From NCBI GenBank assembly GCA_003484685.1, contig DNBB01000051.1:1-11824 (forward strand): 11,824 nucleotides of DNA. Reading direction: 5' to 3'. A model generated the notes under the pieces. The model ran no database searches, was not told the origin of the DNA, and saw only the letters and a program-made list of their open reading frames with translations. Shown piece after piece: positions 1 to 6,563 of the stretch; the first letter of the stretch is position 1, and each line of letters opens with the position of its first letter. Source of the stretch: Candidatus Babelota bacterium. GTDB lineage: Bacteria; Babelota; Babeliae; Babelales; Babelaceae. Made by a program: the position numbers and the translations under genes.

Positions 1-237
1 CATGACTGTTATAGCCCCTAAAGCGCTTGATGCTAGAAGAACCGATGCTGCTGTTGGATTGGTGTGAAAATAATTTTGATATGCCGTTATGTTGCTTTTA
101 ACCGTTTCGACAATGGGCTGGTAGAAGCGTACATGCGAATTAATCTGTTCTTTGTTGATTAGGTTTGCGCTAGGGTTCGCAATTGCCCCTGCGCTCATTA
201 TCACGAAAAATGCACCGGCTAGGTGGGAAATGCGCAT
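1..237 (-). CDS. Secreted or membrane protein of unknown function, N-terminal 79 residues (runs off the left edge)
   Basis: An open frame from ATG at 237 reads without a stop to the window edge. A strong Shine-Dalgarno GGAGG (247-243) lies 5 nt before the start. The first ~21 residues look like a signal peptide: MRIS, a hydrophobic stretch (LAGAFFVIMSAGAIA) and an AIA|N-type cleavage site. The mature part is polar (KEQINSHVRFYQPIVETVK), then turns hydrophobic near the edge (SVLLASSALGAITVM), which could be a membrane segment or a hydrophobic helix. I recognise no family. It lies 86 bp downstream of murB on the same strand. The gap is AT-rich with no hairpin terminator visible, so it could be read through from murB or have its own promoter. 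Export is a reasonable inference; function is unknown. Confidence 0.7.
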   Translation of the reverse strand, partial: MRISHLAGAFFVIMSAGAIANPSANLINKEQINSHVRFYQPIVETVKSNITAYQNYFHTNPTAASVLLASSALGAITVM

Positions 238-322
238 GAAAACCTCCGTGTGATTACTTTAAATTGATTATCTATTTGCACGTTAATATTTTATACAAAA
301 AGAATTTTAATGCAAGTCGTTT

Positions 323-1288
323 CTACCTGGAGCGGAGCAACGGGTATTCATCAAAACCGATGAATTGGCACTCTGGTTCGGGAATGAGACCAAAAGCCGC
401 GTGCATTTTTTGCTGCATGAGACGTGCAAGTTGAACAATGTCGTTGGAGGTGGCATCCCCCTTGTTGACGACCATGTTGGCGTGTTGATGAGAAATACAT
501 GCGCCTCCGACACATAATTCGCCCTTAATTCCGAGCTTATCAAGATAGTAGGCAACCCAGATTGCTTTGCGTCCATTGCTTGTTTGGGTAACTTGGTCTG
601 GCGAAAAATTTTTGAAAAAGCTACCGCAGGTTCCTTTATAGGGATAGCGCTGTTTGCGGTGGCGTGATATTTCGACTGAGCGGCCACGAGCAAAGGCACC
701 ATCAAGGGCATTGCCTTGTGTGAGTTTGAAGGTAGCGTCTACGACAATAAAATTGCTGTTATGAAGTTGCGAGTAATCGTATCCAAATTGGAACCAGTCC
801 TTTTCGACGGTTAGTAGCGCACCGGTTGTTGTTTCAAGTAAGGTTGCACTGACAAGGAAGTCGCTGAGTGATGCGGCGAAATAATGAATGTTGATGAATA
901 CGGCGCCACCAATGGTGCCCGGAATTGCGCTAAATTCTTCAAACCCGAGTATGTTGTGATCAAGGCAGTATGCAATAAAATTATCAATTTCGACGCCTGC
1001 TCCAGCGGTTACCTGCACAGCGCTTGCGTCCTGTGGTGTGGTAGTGATGGTATTTATTTTGGGATGGATTACCAGACCATCAAAACCGCGATCGCTCACT
1101 AGAACGTTGGCGCCTTTGCCTAGCATGCAGAAAGGTATACCATTTGAATGGGCCCAGGCAACGATCTCAATCAGTTCTGTAGTGGTTTTTGGTTCGGCGA
1201 AAAAACGTGCTGGCCCCCCGGTTTCAAACCATGTTTTTGACGCGAGTTGTACCTGCTCCTGTACGATATTTGGGCGGGATGTAGCCAT
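323..1288 (-). CDS. murB: UDP-N-acetylenolpyruvoylglucosamine reductase MurB
   Basis: MurB is the cytoplasmic FAD enzyme that uses NADPH to reduce UDP-GlcNAc-enolpyruvate to UDP-MurNAc, the second committed step of peptidoglycan synthesis. The 321-residue product shows the FAD-binding stretch MLGKGANVLVSDRGFDGLVI (55-74), a second FAD/substrate motif IPGTIGGAVF (122-131), GTCGSFFKN (219-227) with the general-acid Ser at 223, GGACISHQHANMVVN (261-275), and PECQFIG near the C-terminus with the conserved Glu at 306. Two places deviate from common MurBs: the usual MNAGAYG after GGA reads INIHYF, and the Tyr-Arg of the substrate loop reads Tyr170-Asp171. I chose ATG at 1288 rather than the in-frame ATG at 1309 because AAGGAAG sits exactly 6 nt before it, inside what would otherwise be coding sequence. 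It is divergent from pheT. Confidence 0.93.
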   Translation of the reverse strand: MATSRPNIVQEQVQLASKTWFETGGPARFFAEPKTTTELIEIVAWAHSNGIPFCMLGKGANVLVSDRGFDGLVIHPKINTITTTPQDASAVQVTAGAGVEIDNFIAYCLDHNILGFEEFSAIPGTIGGAVFINIHYFAASLSDFLVSATLLETTTGALLTVEKDWFQFGYDYSQLHNSNFIVVDATFKLTQGNALDGAFARGRSVEISRHRKQRYPYKGTCGSFFKNFSPDQVTQTSNGRKAIWVAYYLDKLGIKGELCVGGACISHQHANMVVNKGDATSNDIVQLARLMQQKMHAAFGLIPEPECQFIGFDEYPLLRSR

Positions 1289-1294
1289 GTCATT

Positions 1295-1301
1295 CTTCCT
1301 T
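1295..1301 (-). promoter_or_regulatory. murB ribosome binding site (decides the start)
   Basis: On the minus strand AAGGAAG is followed by a 6-nt spacer and ATG at 1288. A start at 1309 would place this motif inside the gene and leave no comparable motif upstream, so the shorter product is preferred. Confidence 0.75.
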
Positions 1302-1409
1302 GTTTGCATAGTAGTATGCGGGCGTTTTTTTGAAGGGGTTTGGTTTGCTGCTCTTGGGCTTTTTGAGTAACCTAACCAATACTGGTTGTAGTGTAGAGCT
1401 TTTTCTTGT

Positions 1410-1414
1410 GGAAG
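1410..1414 (+). promoter_or_regulatory. pheT ribosome binding site (decides the start)
   Basis: GGAAG lies 5 nt before ATG at 1420. The frame stays open upstream to an ATG at 1330, but the 30 residues this would add are not PheT-like. The shorter form begins with MKLSMSWV, matching the usual 'MKxSxxWL' beginning of PheT proteins. Confidence 0.75.
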
Positions 1415-1419
1415 AACAG

Positions 1420-3750
1420 ATGAAACTTTCTATGTCGTGGGTGTTTGATCACATTGAAGCGGATCGTTCTGCAGTTGATTTTGAACATCTGATCACCGCA
1501 TTGGGTAAAACAACGGCGGAAATTGATGGAGTTGCCCATCATCGCTTTGATTGGGAGCGATTTTTTGTGGGAACCGTTTCTTCTGTTGATGCAACAACGA
1601 CGACACTTCATATTGCTGAAAAAAACAAAACGGTTGCGCTTTCTTTGCGTTCTGAACTTCGAATTGGATCGCAGGTGCTTTTAGTATCTTATGAAGGCGG
1701 TTATCGGTGGGCAAGCTTTGCTGATTTAGCAGGTGTGCGTGAAGGAAGTTTTCCTGAAGTCTTTGTTGCTGAGGGACAAATAGGCGGAACATGGCGCCGG
1801 GAACTGGATTCGGAAGACTGGATAATTGATATTGACAACAAGTCGCTTACTAATCGACCAGATTTGTGGGGGCATCGTGGCTTTGCGCGCGAAATTGCTG
1901 CTATTTTAAAGGTTAAGCTCCTTTCGGAAGAGCAGATTTCTTCTTCGCTACCGATTTGTCATTTTGCGCATTCATCTGATTTAGCAGTCATTGAAGATCC
2001 TGAAGTTTGTAATCGCTTTGCAGCGATTAAGGTGCAGGGTGTTAGCTCCCGCCCATCATCGATATGGATGAGTAGCCGGCTTGTTCGAGTTGGCGGTAAG
2101 CCAATTAGTGCTATCGTTGATACAACTAATTATGTCATGTTTGACCTTGGTCATCCTATGCATGCATTTGATGCAGATAAGGTTGTTGGTGAGCAGCTGG
2201 TTGTTCGCCGCGCACGTGATGGCGAGTCATTGGTATTGCTTGATGGTAGTAATATAACGCTTTCTTCGCAGGATTGTGTTGTTGCTGATCAGGCTCGCGT
2301 CCTTTCGCTGGCCGGCGTTATGGGGGGGCTTCAAAGCTCAATAACTGCACAGACTAATTCGATTATTTTAGAAGCAGCGCATTTTGATCCAACAGCTATT
2401 CGAATAAGTGCCCAGCGTGCTAAGGTGCGCACCGAAAGTTCTATGCGCTTTGAAAAGGGACTTGATCCTCATGCCAATGTAACAGCTATTGAACGCTTTT
2501 TGTCGGTGATGAAAAAAGAGGACATACCAGGCATTGCGGATGACTCAGTGATTTCGCTTGGTAAGGTTTTTGATGATACGGTTATTACTCTTGCGCACAA
2601 GACGTTGGTTGAAAAACTTGGATATTCAGTGGTGGAACCTGATGTTGTTGCGATTTTTGAGCGGCTGGGTTTTGGGGTGCGTACTGAACAGGTAGCAGGC
2701 GGGGTTGTGTATCAGGTCCATGTACCACTTTTCCGTAGTTTTAAGGATGTTCGTATTCCCGAAGATCTTATTGAGGAAGTGGCTCGTTTTGTTGGATACG
2801 ATGCAATTCCTCAGGTTTTGCCGAGTCGGCAGATGAAGCCATTTGATTTAAGTGCGGCGATGCGGCGCCGGGCGATTAAACATCATTGCGCATTTGGCTG
2901 TGGGATGCATGAAGTTTCACGTTATTCGCTCTACGATGAGACATTTTTACGTGAAGTTGATCTTGCAGTTGGTCGAGCACAGGAGTTAAAAAATCCGATT
3001 TCAGAAAATTATCGCCGATTGGTAACCTCGCTTATTCCCCACTTGCTGCAGGCAGTTTCTATTAACGCGATTTTGCGTGATGAACTAAGGTTCTTTGAAA
3101 TAGCGCGCACATGGCGTTTTGAGAGTGAAAGTGAGAGCTTGCCCCGCGAACAGGAACAGTTAGCCGGTGTAATGTTTGCTCGCAAAGGACTTGATTTTTA
3201 CCAGGCAAAGCAATCGTTAGTCTCACTCTTTGATTTGTGCGGCGTTTATTCTGAATGGCGTCCGGCCAACGCTTTGACTTGTCCGGCATGGTTTGATCCG
3301 ACACATAGTGCTGAGTTGTGGATTGATGATGAGTTGCTTGGGTACTTTGGTGCCATTGAGAAGGCTTTACTGCAGCGTCTTGTGGCTGGACGTGCCTGTT
3401 GTTTTGCCTTTGAGGTAAATACGGCAGCATTTATATCTGATGTATATCGAACACAGCCAACGTATCGGCCTCTTTCTCGCTATCAAGCGACCTTTTTTGA
3501 TGTCAGCATCTTTGCGCCATACACCACAAGTGTTGCCCAGCTGCAAAATTCTATTGCTTCGCTTGATGCGCGTATTCGTGAAGTTGCTTTGGTTGATATG
3601 TTCGAAAAGCCTGAGTGGAAGGATGCGCGTTCGGTTACTATTCGCTATTTAGTCCAGGATGATGACGAAACATTGACCAAAGAGGCCTTGGATGAGATAC
3701 AGGCAGCTGTTGTTGCACTGGTACGATCATTGGGTGGGGAGGTTCGCTGA
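1420..3750 (+). CDS. pheT: Phenylalanine--tRNA ligase beta subunit PheT
   Basis: The beta subunit of the alpha2-beta2 enzyme that charges tRNA-Phe; it carries tRNA recognition and editing while PheS carries the active site. The product is 776 residues (E. coli: 795). A weak OB-fold-like tRNA-binding segment spans about 45-150. The B3/B4 editing domain follows (about 190-370, with AIVDTTNYVMFDLGHPMHAFD and SLAGVMGG). The B5 domain (about 385-462) ends in the diagnostic IPEDLIEEVARFVGYDAIP, and a C-terminal FDX-ACB anticodon-binding domain covers about 685-776. In the FDX-ACB domain the usual Arg-Asp pair is Phe-Asp (FFDVSIF). The partner pheS, usually adjacent, is absent: upstream is divergent murB. 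It leads a plus-strand cluster; its TGA overlaps the lspA ATG by one base. No convincing promoter was found in the 131-bp gap upstream. Confidence 0.96.
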   Translation: MKLSMSWVFDHIEADRSAVDFEHLITALGKTTAEIDGVAHHRFDWERFFVGTVSSVDATTTTLHIAEKNKTVALSLRSELRIGSQVLLVSYEGGYRWASFADLAGVREGSFPEVFVAEGQIGGTWRRELDSEDWIIDIDNKSLTNRPDLWGHRGFAREIAAILKVKLLSEEQISSSLPICHFAHSSDLAVIEDPEVCNRFAAIKVQGVSSRPSSIWMSSRLVRVGGKPISAIVDTTNYVMFDLGHPMHAFDADKVVGEQLVVRRARDGESLVLLDGSNITLSSQDCVVADQARVLSLAGVMGGLQSSITAQTNSIILEAAHFDPTAIRISAQRAKVRTESSMRFEKGLDPHANVTAIERFLSVMKKEDIPGIADDSVISLGKVFDDTVITLAHKTLVEKLGYSVVEPDVVAIFERLGFGVRTEQVAGGVVYQVHVPLFRSFKDVRIPEDLIEEVARFVGYDAIPQVLPSRQMKPFDLSAAMRRRAIKHHCAFGCGMHEVSRYSLYDETFLREVDLAVGRAQELKNPISENYRRLVTSLIPHLLQAVSINAILRDELRFFEIARTWRFESESESLPREQEQLAGVMFARKGLDFYQAKQSLVSLFDLCGVYSEWRPANALTCPAWFDPTHSAELWIDDELLGYFGAIEKALLQRLVAGRACCFAFEVNTAAFISDVYRTQPTYRPLSRYQATFFDVSIFAPYTTSVAQLQNSIASLDARIREVALVDMFEKPEWKDARSVTIRYLVQDDDETLTKEALDEIQAAVVALVRSLGGEVR

Positions 3751-4178
3751 TGCGGATGCGGACGTATATGCTTTTAGCAACCGGAATCATCGTGGCTGAT
3801 GTGGTGAGTAAGTGGTGGATCTTGCACGCACGGCCATGGCTTGTGGTAGTTAACTATGGCGTTTCTTGGGGTATTGGTTCTCAGGGAATTCTTTCTGGTA
3901 TGTTGTTTGGTTTTTTGGCGTTGCTAGTTGCAGCTATTTTTGTGATATCCGCCCGTGTGCGATTCTTAAAAGGGCTTAATATCTTGCCTGAAGTGCTTTT
4001 GGTAAGTGGTGCATTAGCCAATATTTTAGATCGCCTTATGCATGTTGGTGGTGTGGTTGATTTTATTGATCTTGGTAATATAGGTCTCGCATTTCCCCTG
4101 TTTAACCTTGCTGATATTGCGGTTGTCAGTGGTGTGTGTCTGTTGTTACTTCGTGAGTTAGTCTATGAAAAAGTTTAG
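3750..4178 (+). CDS. lspA: Lipoprotein signal peptidase LspA (signal peptidase II)
   Basis: LspA is the inner-membrane aspartyl protease that removes signal peptides from diacylglyceryl-modified prolipoproteins. The product is 142 residues with four hydrophobic segments (about 7-25, 45-66, 78-92, 112-137), somewhat shorter than the 160-170 residues typical of the family. Conserved motifs are present: DVVSK (17-21) in the first helix, NYGVSWG (35-41), NILDR (91-95) with catalytic Asp94, GGVVDFIDL (100-108), and FNLAD (118-122) with catalytic Asp122. The glycine-rich GGxxGN before the first catalytic Asp reads SGALAN here. Its ATG overlaps the pheT stop (TGATG), and GGGGAGG inside pheT is 7 nt upstream, so translation is probably coupled. 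The lipoprotein gene at 5421 is an obvious candidate substrate in this window. Confidence 0.93.
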   Translation: MRMRTYMLLATGIIVADVVSKWWILHARPWLVVVNYGVSWGIGSQGILSGMLFGFLALLVAAIFVISARVRFLKGLNILPEVLLVSGALANILDRLMHVGGVVDFIDLGNIGLAFPLFNLADIAVVSGVCLLLLRELVYEKV

Positions 4179-4650
4179 TAGTATTGCGTATTTTTTGGCG
4201 ACCTTGGGTCCTGTGGGTTCATGGTCAGAAGGCGGACCAGTAGTTGGCGGTTTAGGGTTTGCTTTGATGTGGTTTTTGCCAATGATAGCCAATAGAGTTG
4301 GTAGTATTCCCGCTGCAGGGCTTGAGTTTCTAATTATAGGGCTGGTGATTCTTATTTTGCAGGGGGCATTGAAGGATACGCGGGTTGTCTGGTATGGTGA
4401 AGTGCCAGTTGCGCCGCACATAGTTCTTGATTGGACTTTAGGCGCTATGATTTGTGTGCATGCAGCGCCTCGAGTCCCGTTAATGTATGCTATCGCGTTT
4501 TTGGTATATCTTTTGCTAAATACTTTGCGTCCGTTTGGCATACGCCAGGCGCGTGTTTTGCCTCGGGTGTGGGGTATCATAGCCGATGATCTTGCGGCGG
4601 GTACGTTGACACACGTTCTGGTAAGCTTGCTGACGCCGTTTTTTATTTGA
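4165..4650 (+). CDS. pgpA: Divergent phosphatidylglycerophosphatase A (PgpA)-like membrane protein
   Basis: PgpA enzymes dephosphorylate phosphatidylglycerophosphate to phosphatidylglycerol in the inner membrane. The 161-residue product has the family length and layout: an N-terminal ATLGPVGSW stretch, several membrane segments, HIVLD (85-89), a segment ending LRPFGI (121-126), and GIIADDLAAG (137-146), which matches the family's GIMIDDIxAG. Other signature residues differ. The Asp-Glu of IVxDE is Asp89-Trp90, the FRxxDxxKP motif reads YLLLNTLRP (Arg to Leu116, Asp to Asn119, Lys to Arg122), and the PGTxGS loop is not recognisable. Family membership is likely, but the phosphatase activity is doubtful; it could be a repurposed or inactive homologue. 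The gene overlaps lspA by 14 bp, implying co-translation, and only a weak Shine-Dalgarno (GTGAG) is visible. Confidence 0.75.
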   Translation: MKKFSSIAYFLATLGPVGSWSEGGPVVGGLGFALMWFLPMIANRVGSIPAAGLEFLIIGLVILILQGALKDTRVVWYGEVPVAPHIVLDWTLGAMICVHAAPRVPLMYAIAFLVYLLLNTLRPFGIRQARVLPRVWGIIADDLAAGTLTHVLVSLLTPFFI

Positions 4651-4661
4651 TATGCGTGCTC

Positions 4662-5321
4662 ATGCAGGTTAATCGTATTGTTACTCTATTCTCGAATTTG
4701 ATATACCCTTCCTTTTGTCCGGGATGCCGCAGGTTTATTGATGATGCGACCCCTTTGTGCTCTGAATGTTTAGCTGCTCTAACGCCCACGGTTTCGCAAG
4801 ATATCGAGATTGGACGGTCTCGTTCTATAGCTATATATAGCGTTACTCGATATGAGGGCGTTGTGCAGCGGCTTGTTCGTGCCAAAAACCATAGTCAAAG
4901 AACTGCTGCCTGGCAGCTTGGTGAGCTTGTGGCGCAGCGTGCGCCATGTCCTTGGGATTTGTTTGATGGGGTTGTTCCGGTTCCTCTGCATTGGACACGT
5001 TGGTGGCGGCGTGGTTTTAATCAGGCCGAAATTATGGCGCGAGCTGTTTGTATGCACCATGCGCTTCCTCTGTTCCTTCCCTTAACACGAACTAAGCAAA
5101 CGAAATTTCAAGCAGAAATAGGTGGCGTTGCACCTCGCTTGGACAATGTGGCTGATGCCTTTGCCTTTGTGAATGAACAGCAGAAGCTTCTTTGTAGCGG
5201 CCGGTCGTTGCTTTTGGTTGATGATGTAGTGACCAGCGGTGCTACCGTTGTAGCGTTAGCACGCCTATTGTATCGAGCAGGAGCTAAACGTGTTTCTGTG
5301 GTCGTTTCAGCGCGCGGATAG
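4662..5321 (+). CDS. comF: ComF family protein (phosphoribosyltransferase-like, competence-associated)
   Basis: ComF proteins are cytoplasmic phosphoribosyltransferase-fold proteins linked to uptake and processing of transforming DNA; many non-competent bacteria keep one. The 219-residue product has an N-terminal zinc-ribbon-like four-cysteine set (CPGC at 19-22, CSEC at 33-36), the ComF signature around 105-123 (VPVPLHWTRWWRRGFNQAE), and a PRPP-binding motif LLLVDDVVTSGAT (183-195) near the end. Length is normal. The start is uncertain. ATG at 4662 puts the first Cys at residue 19, as is usual, but no Shine-Dalgarno is visible. A TTG at 4647 would give a 4-nt TTGA overlap with the upstream gene and add five residues. 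It is the last gene of the pheT cluster. No other competence gene is in the window. Confidence 0.9.
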   Translation: MQVNRIVTLFSNLIYPSFCPGCRRFIDDATPLCSECLAALTPTVSQDIEIGRSRSIAIYSVTRYEGVVQRLVRAKNHSQRTAAWQLGELVAQRAPCPWDLFDGVVPVPLHWTRWWRRGFNQAEIMARAVCMHHALPLFLPLTRTKQTKFQAEIGGVAPRLDNVADAFAFVNEQQKLLCSGRSLLLVDDVVTSGATVVALARLLYRAGAKRVSVVVSARG

Positions 5322-5336
5322 CGTTCCAGGTATTCT

Positions 5337-5365
5337 TTGTCATGCACGGTTATCTGTGGTAATAT
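5337..5365 (+). promoter_or_regulatory. Sigma70-type promoter with extended -10, for the PpiC-like lipoprotein gene
   Basis: TTGTCA (5337-5342; 5 of 6 bases of TTGACA) is followed by a 17-nt spacer and TAATAT (5360-5365; 4 of 6 of TATAAT). A TG dinucleotide one base before the -10 element makes it an extended -10. The start point would be near 5372, leaving about 50 nt of leader before ATG at 5421. This is the best promoter match I found in the window. Confidence 0.65.
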
Positions 5366-5420
5366 TCCCCCTTGAAGATTGAAGTTTGTATCCGTTTTAC
5401 AGGATAGGTAAAGGAATAGT

Positions 5421-6428
5421 ATGGTGAACAAGCAGCTTTCGTTAGCTCTTCTTTTGATACCAGCATTGGCAGTTCTTTCGTCGTGCACATGGTTTGGGGG
5501 TGGTTCTTCCTCAATGTCGAGTAAATCCTCTGGGCCAGCGTTTGTCACGATTAATGGCAAAACTGCGGTAACGGTTGATGAGTTTAAAGATACGTTTGAA
5601 CAATTTAAACGTCAGCAGGCGCTTGACCAAGCATTTGACGCAATGCCGGCAAAAGACAAGATGAATATCTGCTCACGTGTTGCGGATAGTCTTGTCGAAG
5701 GCGCAATCATTGAAGAATACGTCAAAAGTCAAGGTTGGGATAACACCAAAGAATTTAATAAAGAGCTAGAGAAAATTACGCATGATGTTGCTCGTCAACT
5801 GCGCGTCCGCGAATTTGTAAATCGCATGTTAGTGGAGTTTGCTCCTGCGGATCAGGAAGCTGAAGAGTTTTATATTAATAATCGTTCTGCGAACTTTAAC
5901 TTCCGGCGTCCACCATTCTTGTCACAACCAGATGGGGTTATTAGTAAGGCGGTAAAACTTTCAAGTGAGAGCGCAGCTAAAGATCTTTTGGCAAAGGCCA
6001 AAAAAGCGGGAAGTTTAGAAAAGGCTGCGAAAGAAGTTAAAGCAACGCTTGAAGATTTGGGCCCAGTAAGTCCATGGTCATCGAATGTTGATTTTATGGT
6101 TGTTCAAAAAGTTTTGGGCATGAAAGATCTTCCTTCATTTGATATGACTCCAGCAGCTGATAAAAAGAGCTTTTATGTTGTTCAAGGCATTTCTCGTACT
6201 GAGCCTGAATTTGCTGACTTTGCGGCAGTCGCCAAAGAAGTTAAAGATATTATAGCTGCAGAGCGCTTTGGATCACGCTTCCCAGAAAAGCTGAAAGAAC
6301 TTAAAGAGCGCTATAAGGCGGTTATGAACGAAGAAGCATTAAAAGAATTGGTTGGTATGGGTGCTTGCGAGCTTGGTGATTTAATCCAAGAGGAAGCGTT
6401 TGATGATGCCGCTGAGGTTACTGAATAG
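5421..6428 (+). CDS. Predicted lipoprotein, SurA/PpiC-like periplasmic chaperone with degenerate parvulin region
   Basis: The product has 335 residues. It starts with a lipoprotein signal peptide (MVNKQ, hydrophobic 6-19, lipobox LSSC with Cys22); Thr at +2 would favour outer-membrane sorting under the E. coli rule. A Ser/Gly-rich linker (25-38) follows. Then comes a SurA/PpiC-type start (FVTINGKTAVTVDEF, 41-55) and helical segments to about 150, as in SurA N-terminal domains. Residues ~160-265 resemble a parvulin-type isomerase domain in layout, but I see no clear catalytic His or Cys motifs, so a chaperone role is more likely than isomerase activity. The C-terminal third is Lys/Glu-rich and helical, with an acidic tail. 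AAAGGA lies 5 nt before ATG. The unit is bounded by its own promoter and a strong terminator. LspA, encoded upstream, would process it. The SurA-like assignment is by sequence pattern only. Confidence 0.75.
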   Translation: MVNKQLSLALLLIPALAVLSSCTWFGGGSSSMSSKSSGPAFVTINGKTAVTVDEFKDTFEQFKRQQALDQAFDAMPAKDKMNICSRVADSLVEGAIIEEYVKSQGWDNTKEFNKELEKITHDVARQLRVREFVNRMLVEFAPADQEAEEFYINNRSANFNFRRPPFLSQPDGVISKAVKLSSESAAKDLLAKAKKAGSLEKAAKEVKATLEDLGPVSPWSSNVDFMVVQKVLGMKDLPSFDMTPAADKKSFYVVQGISRTEPEFADFAAVAKEVKDIIAAERFGSRFPEKLKELKERYKAVMNEEALKELVGMGACELGDLIQEEAFDDAAEVTE

Positions 6429-6455
6429 TTCGTATAATAATTTTTATATTCTACT

Positions 6456-6489
6456 GAGAGAGAAGCATTTTTGCTTCTCTCTCTTTTTT
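6456..6489 (+). terminator. Strong intrinsic (rho-independent) terminator
   Basis: GAGAGAGAAGCA (6456-6467), a TTTT loop and the perfect complement TGCTTCTCTCTC (6472-6483) form a 12-bp stem, followed at once by a run of six T (6484-6489). It lies 27 bp after the lipoprotein gene stop and separates that gene from the SurA-like gene at 6564. Confidence 0.93.
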
Positions 6490-6563
6490 GTATACATTGA
6501 TTGTATAACCAGAGCAGTCGGGCAGACGTTCATAGATAGGTCTTTTATAGAGGGTGTATAACC

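Noticed and set aside
1304..1317. Short palindrome GCATA-GTAG-TATGC between murB and pheT as an operator
   Set aside because: Only a 5-bp stem, expected by chance, and not repeated near other genes in a consistent position.
1330..1419. A longer N-terminus for PheT starting at ATG 1330
   Set aside because: The extra 30 residues do not resemble PheT, no Shine-Dalgarno precedes 1330, and GGAAG plus the family-typical MKLSMSWV start support 1420.
4158..4580. A 140-residue minus-strand frame opposite the pgpA-like gene
   Set aside because: It is antisense to a gene with recognisable membrane-protein motifs, lacks family features, and has a composition expected of a mirror frame.
4931..4947. TGGCGCA-GCG-TGCGCCA inverted repeat inside comF
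   Set aside because: A 7-bp stem in GC-rich coding sequence with no T-run; likely chance.
5108..5560. A 150-residue minus-strand frame spanning the end of comF and the start of the lipoprotein gene
   Set aside because: It runs across two well-supported genes and a promoter, and its sequence shows no domain or signal.
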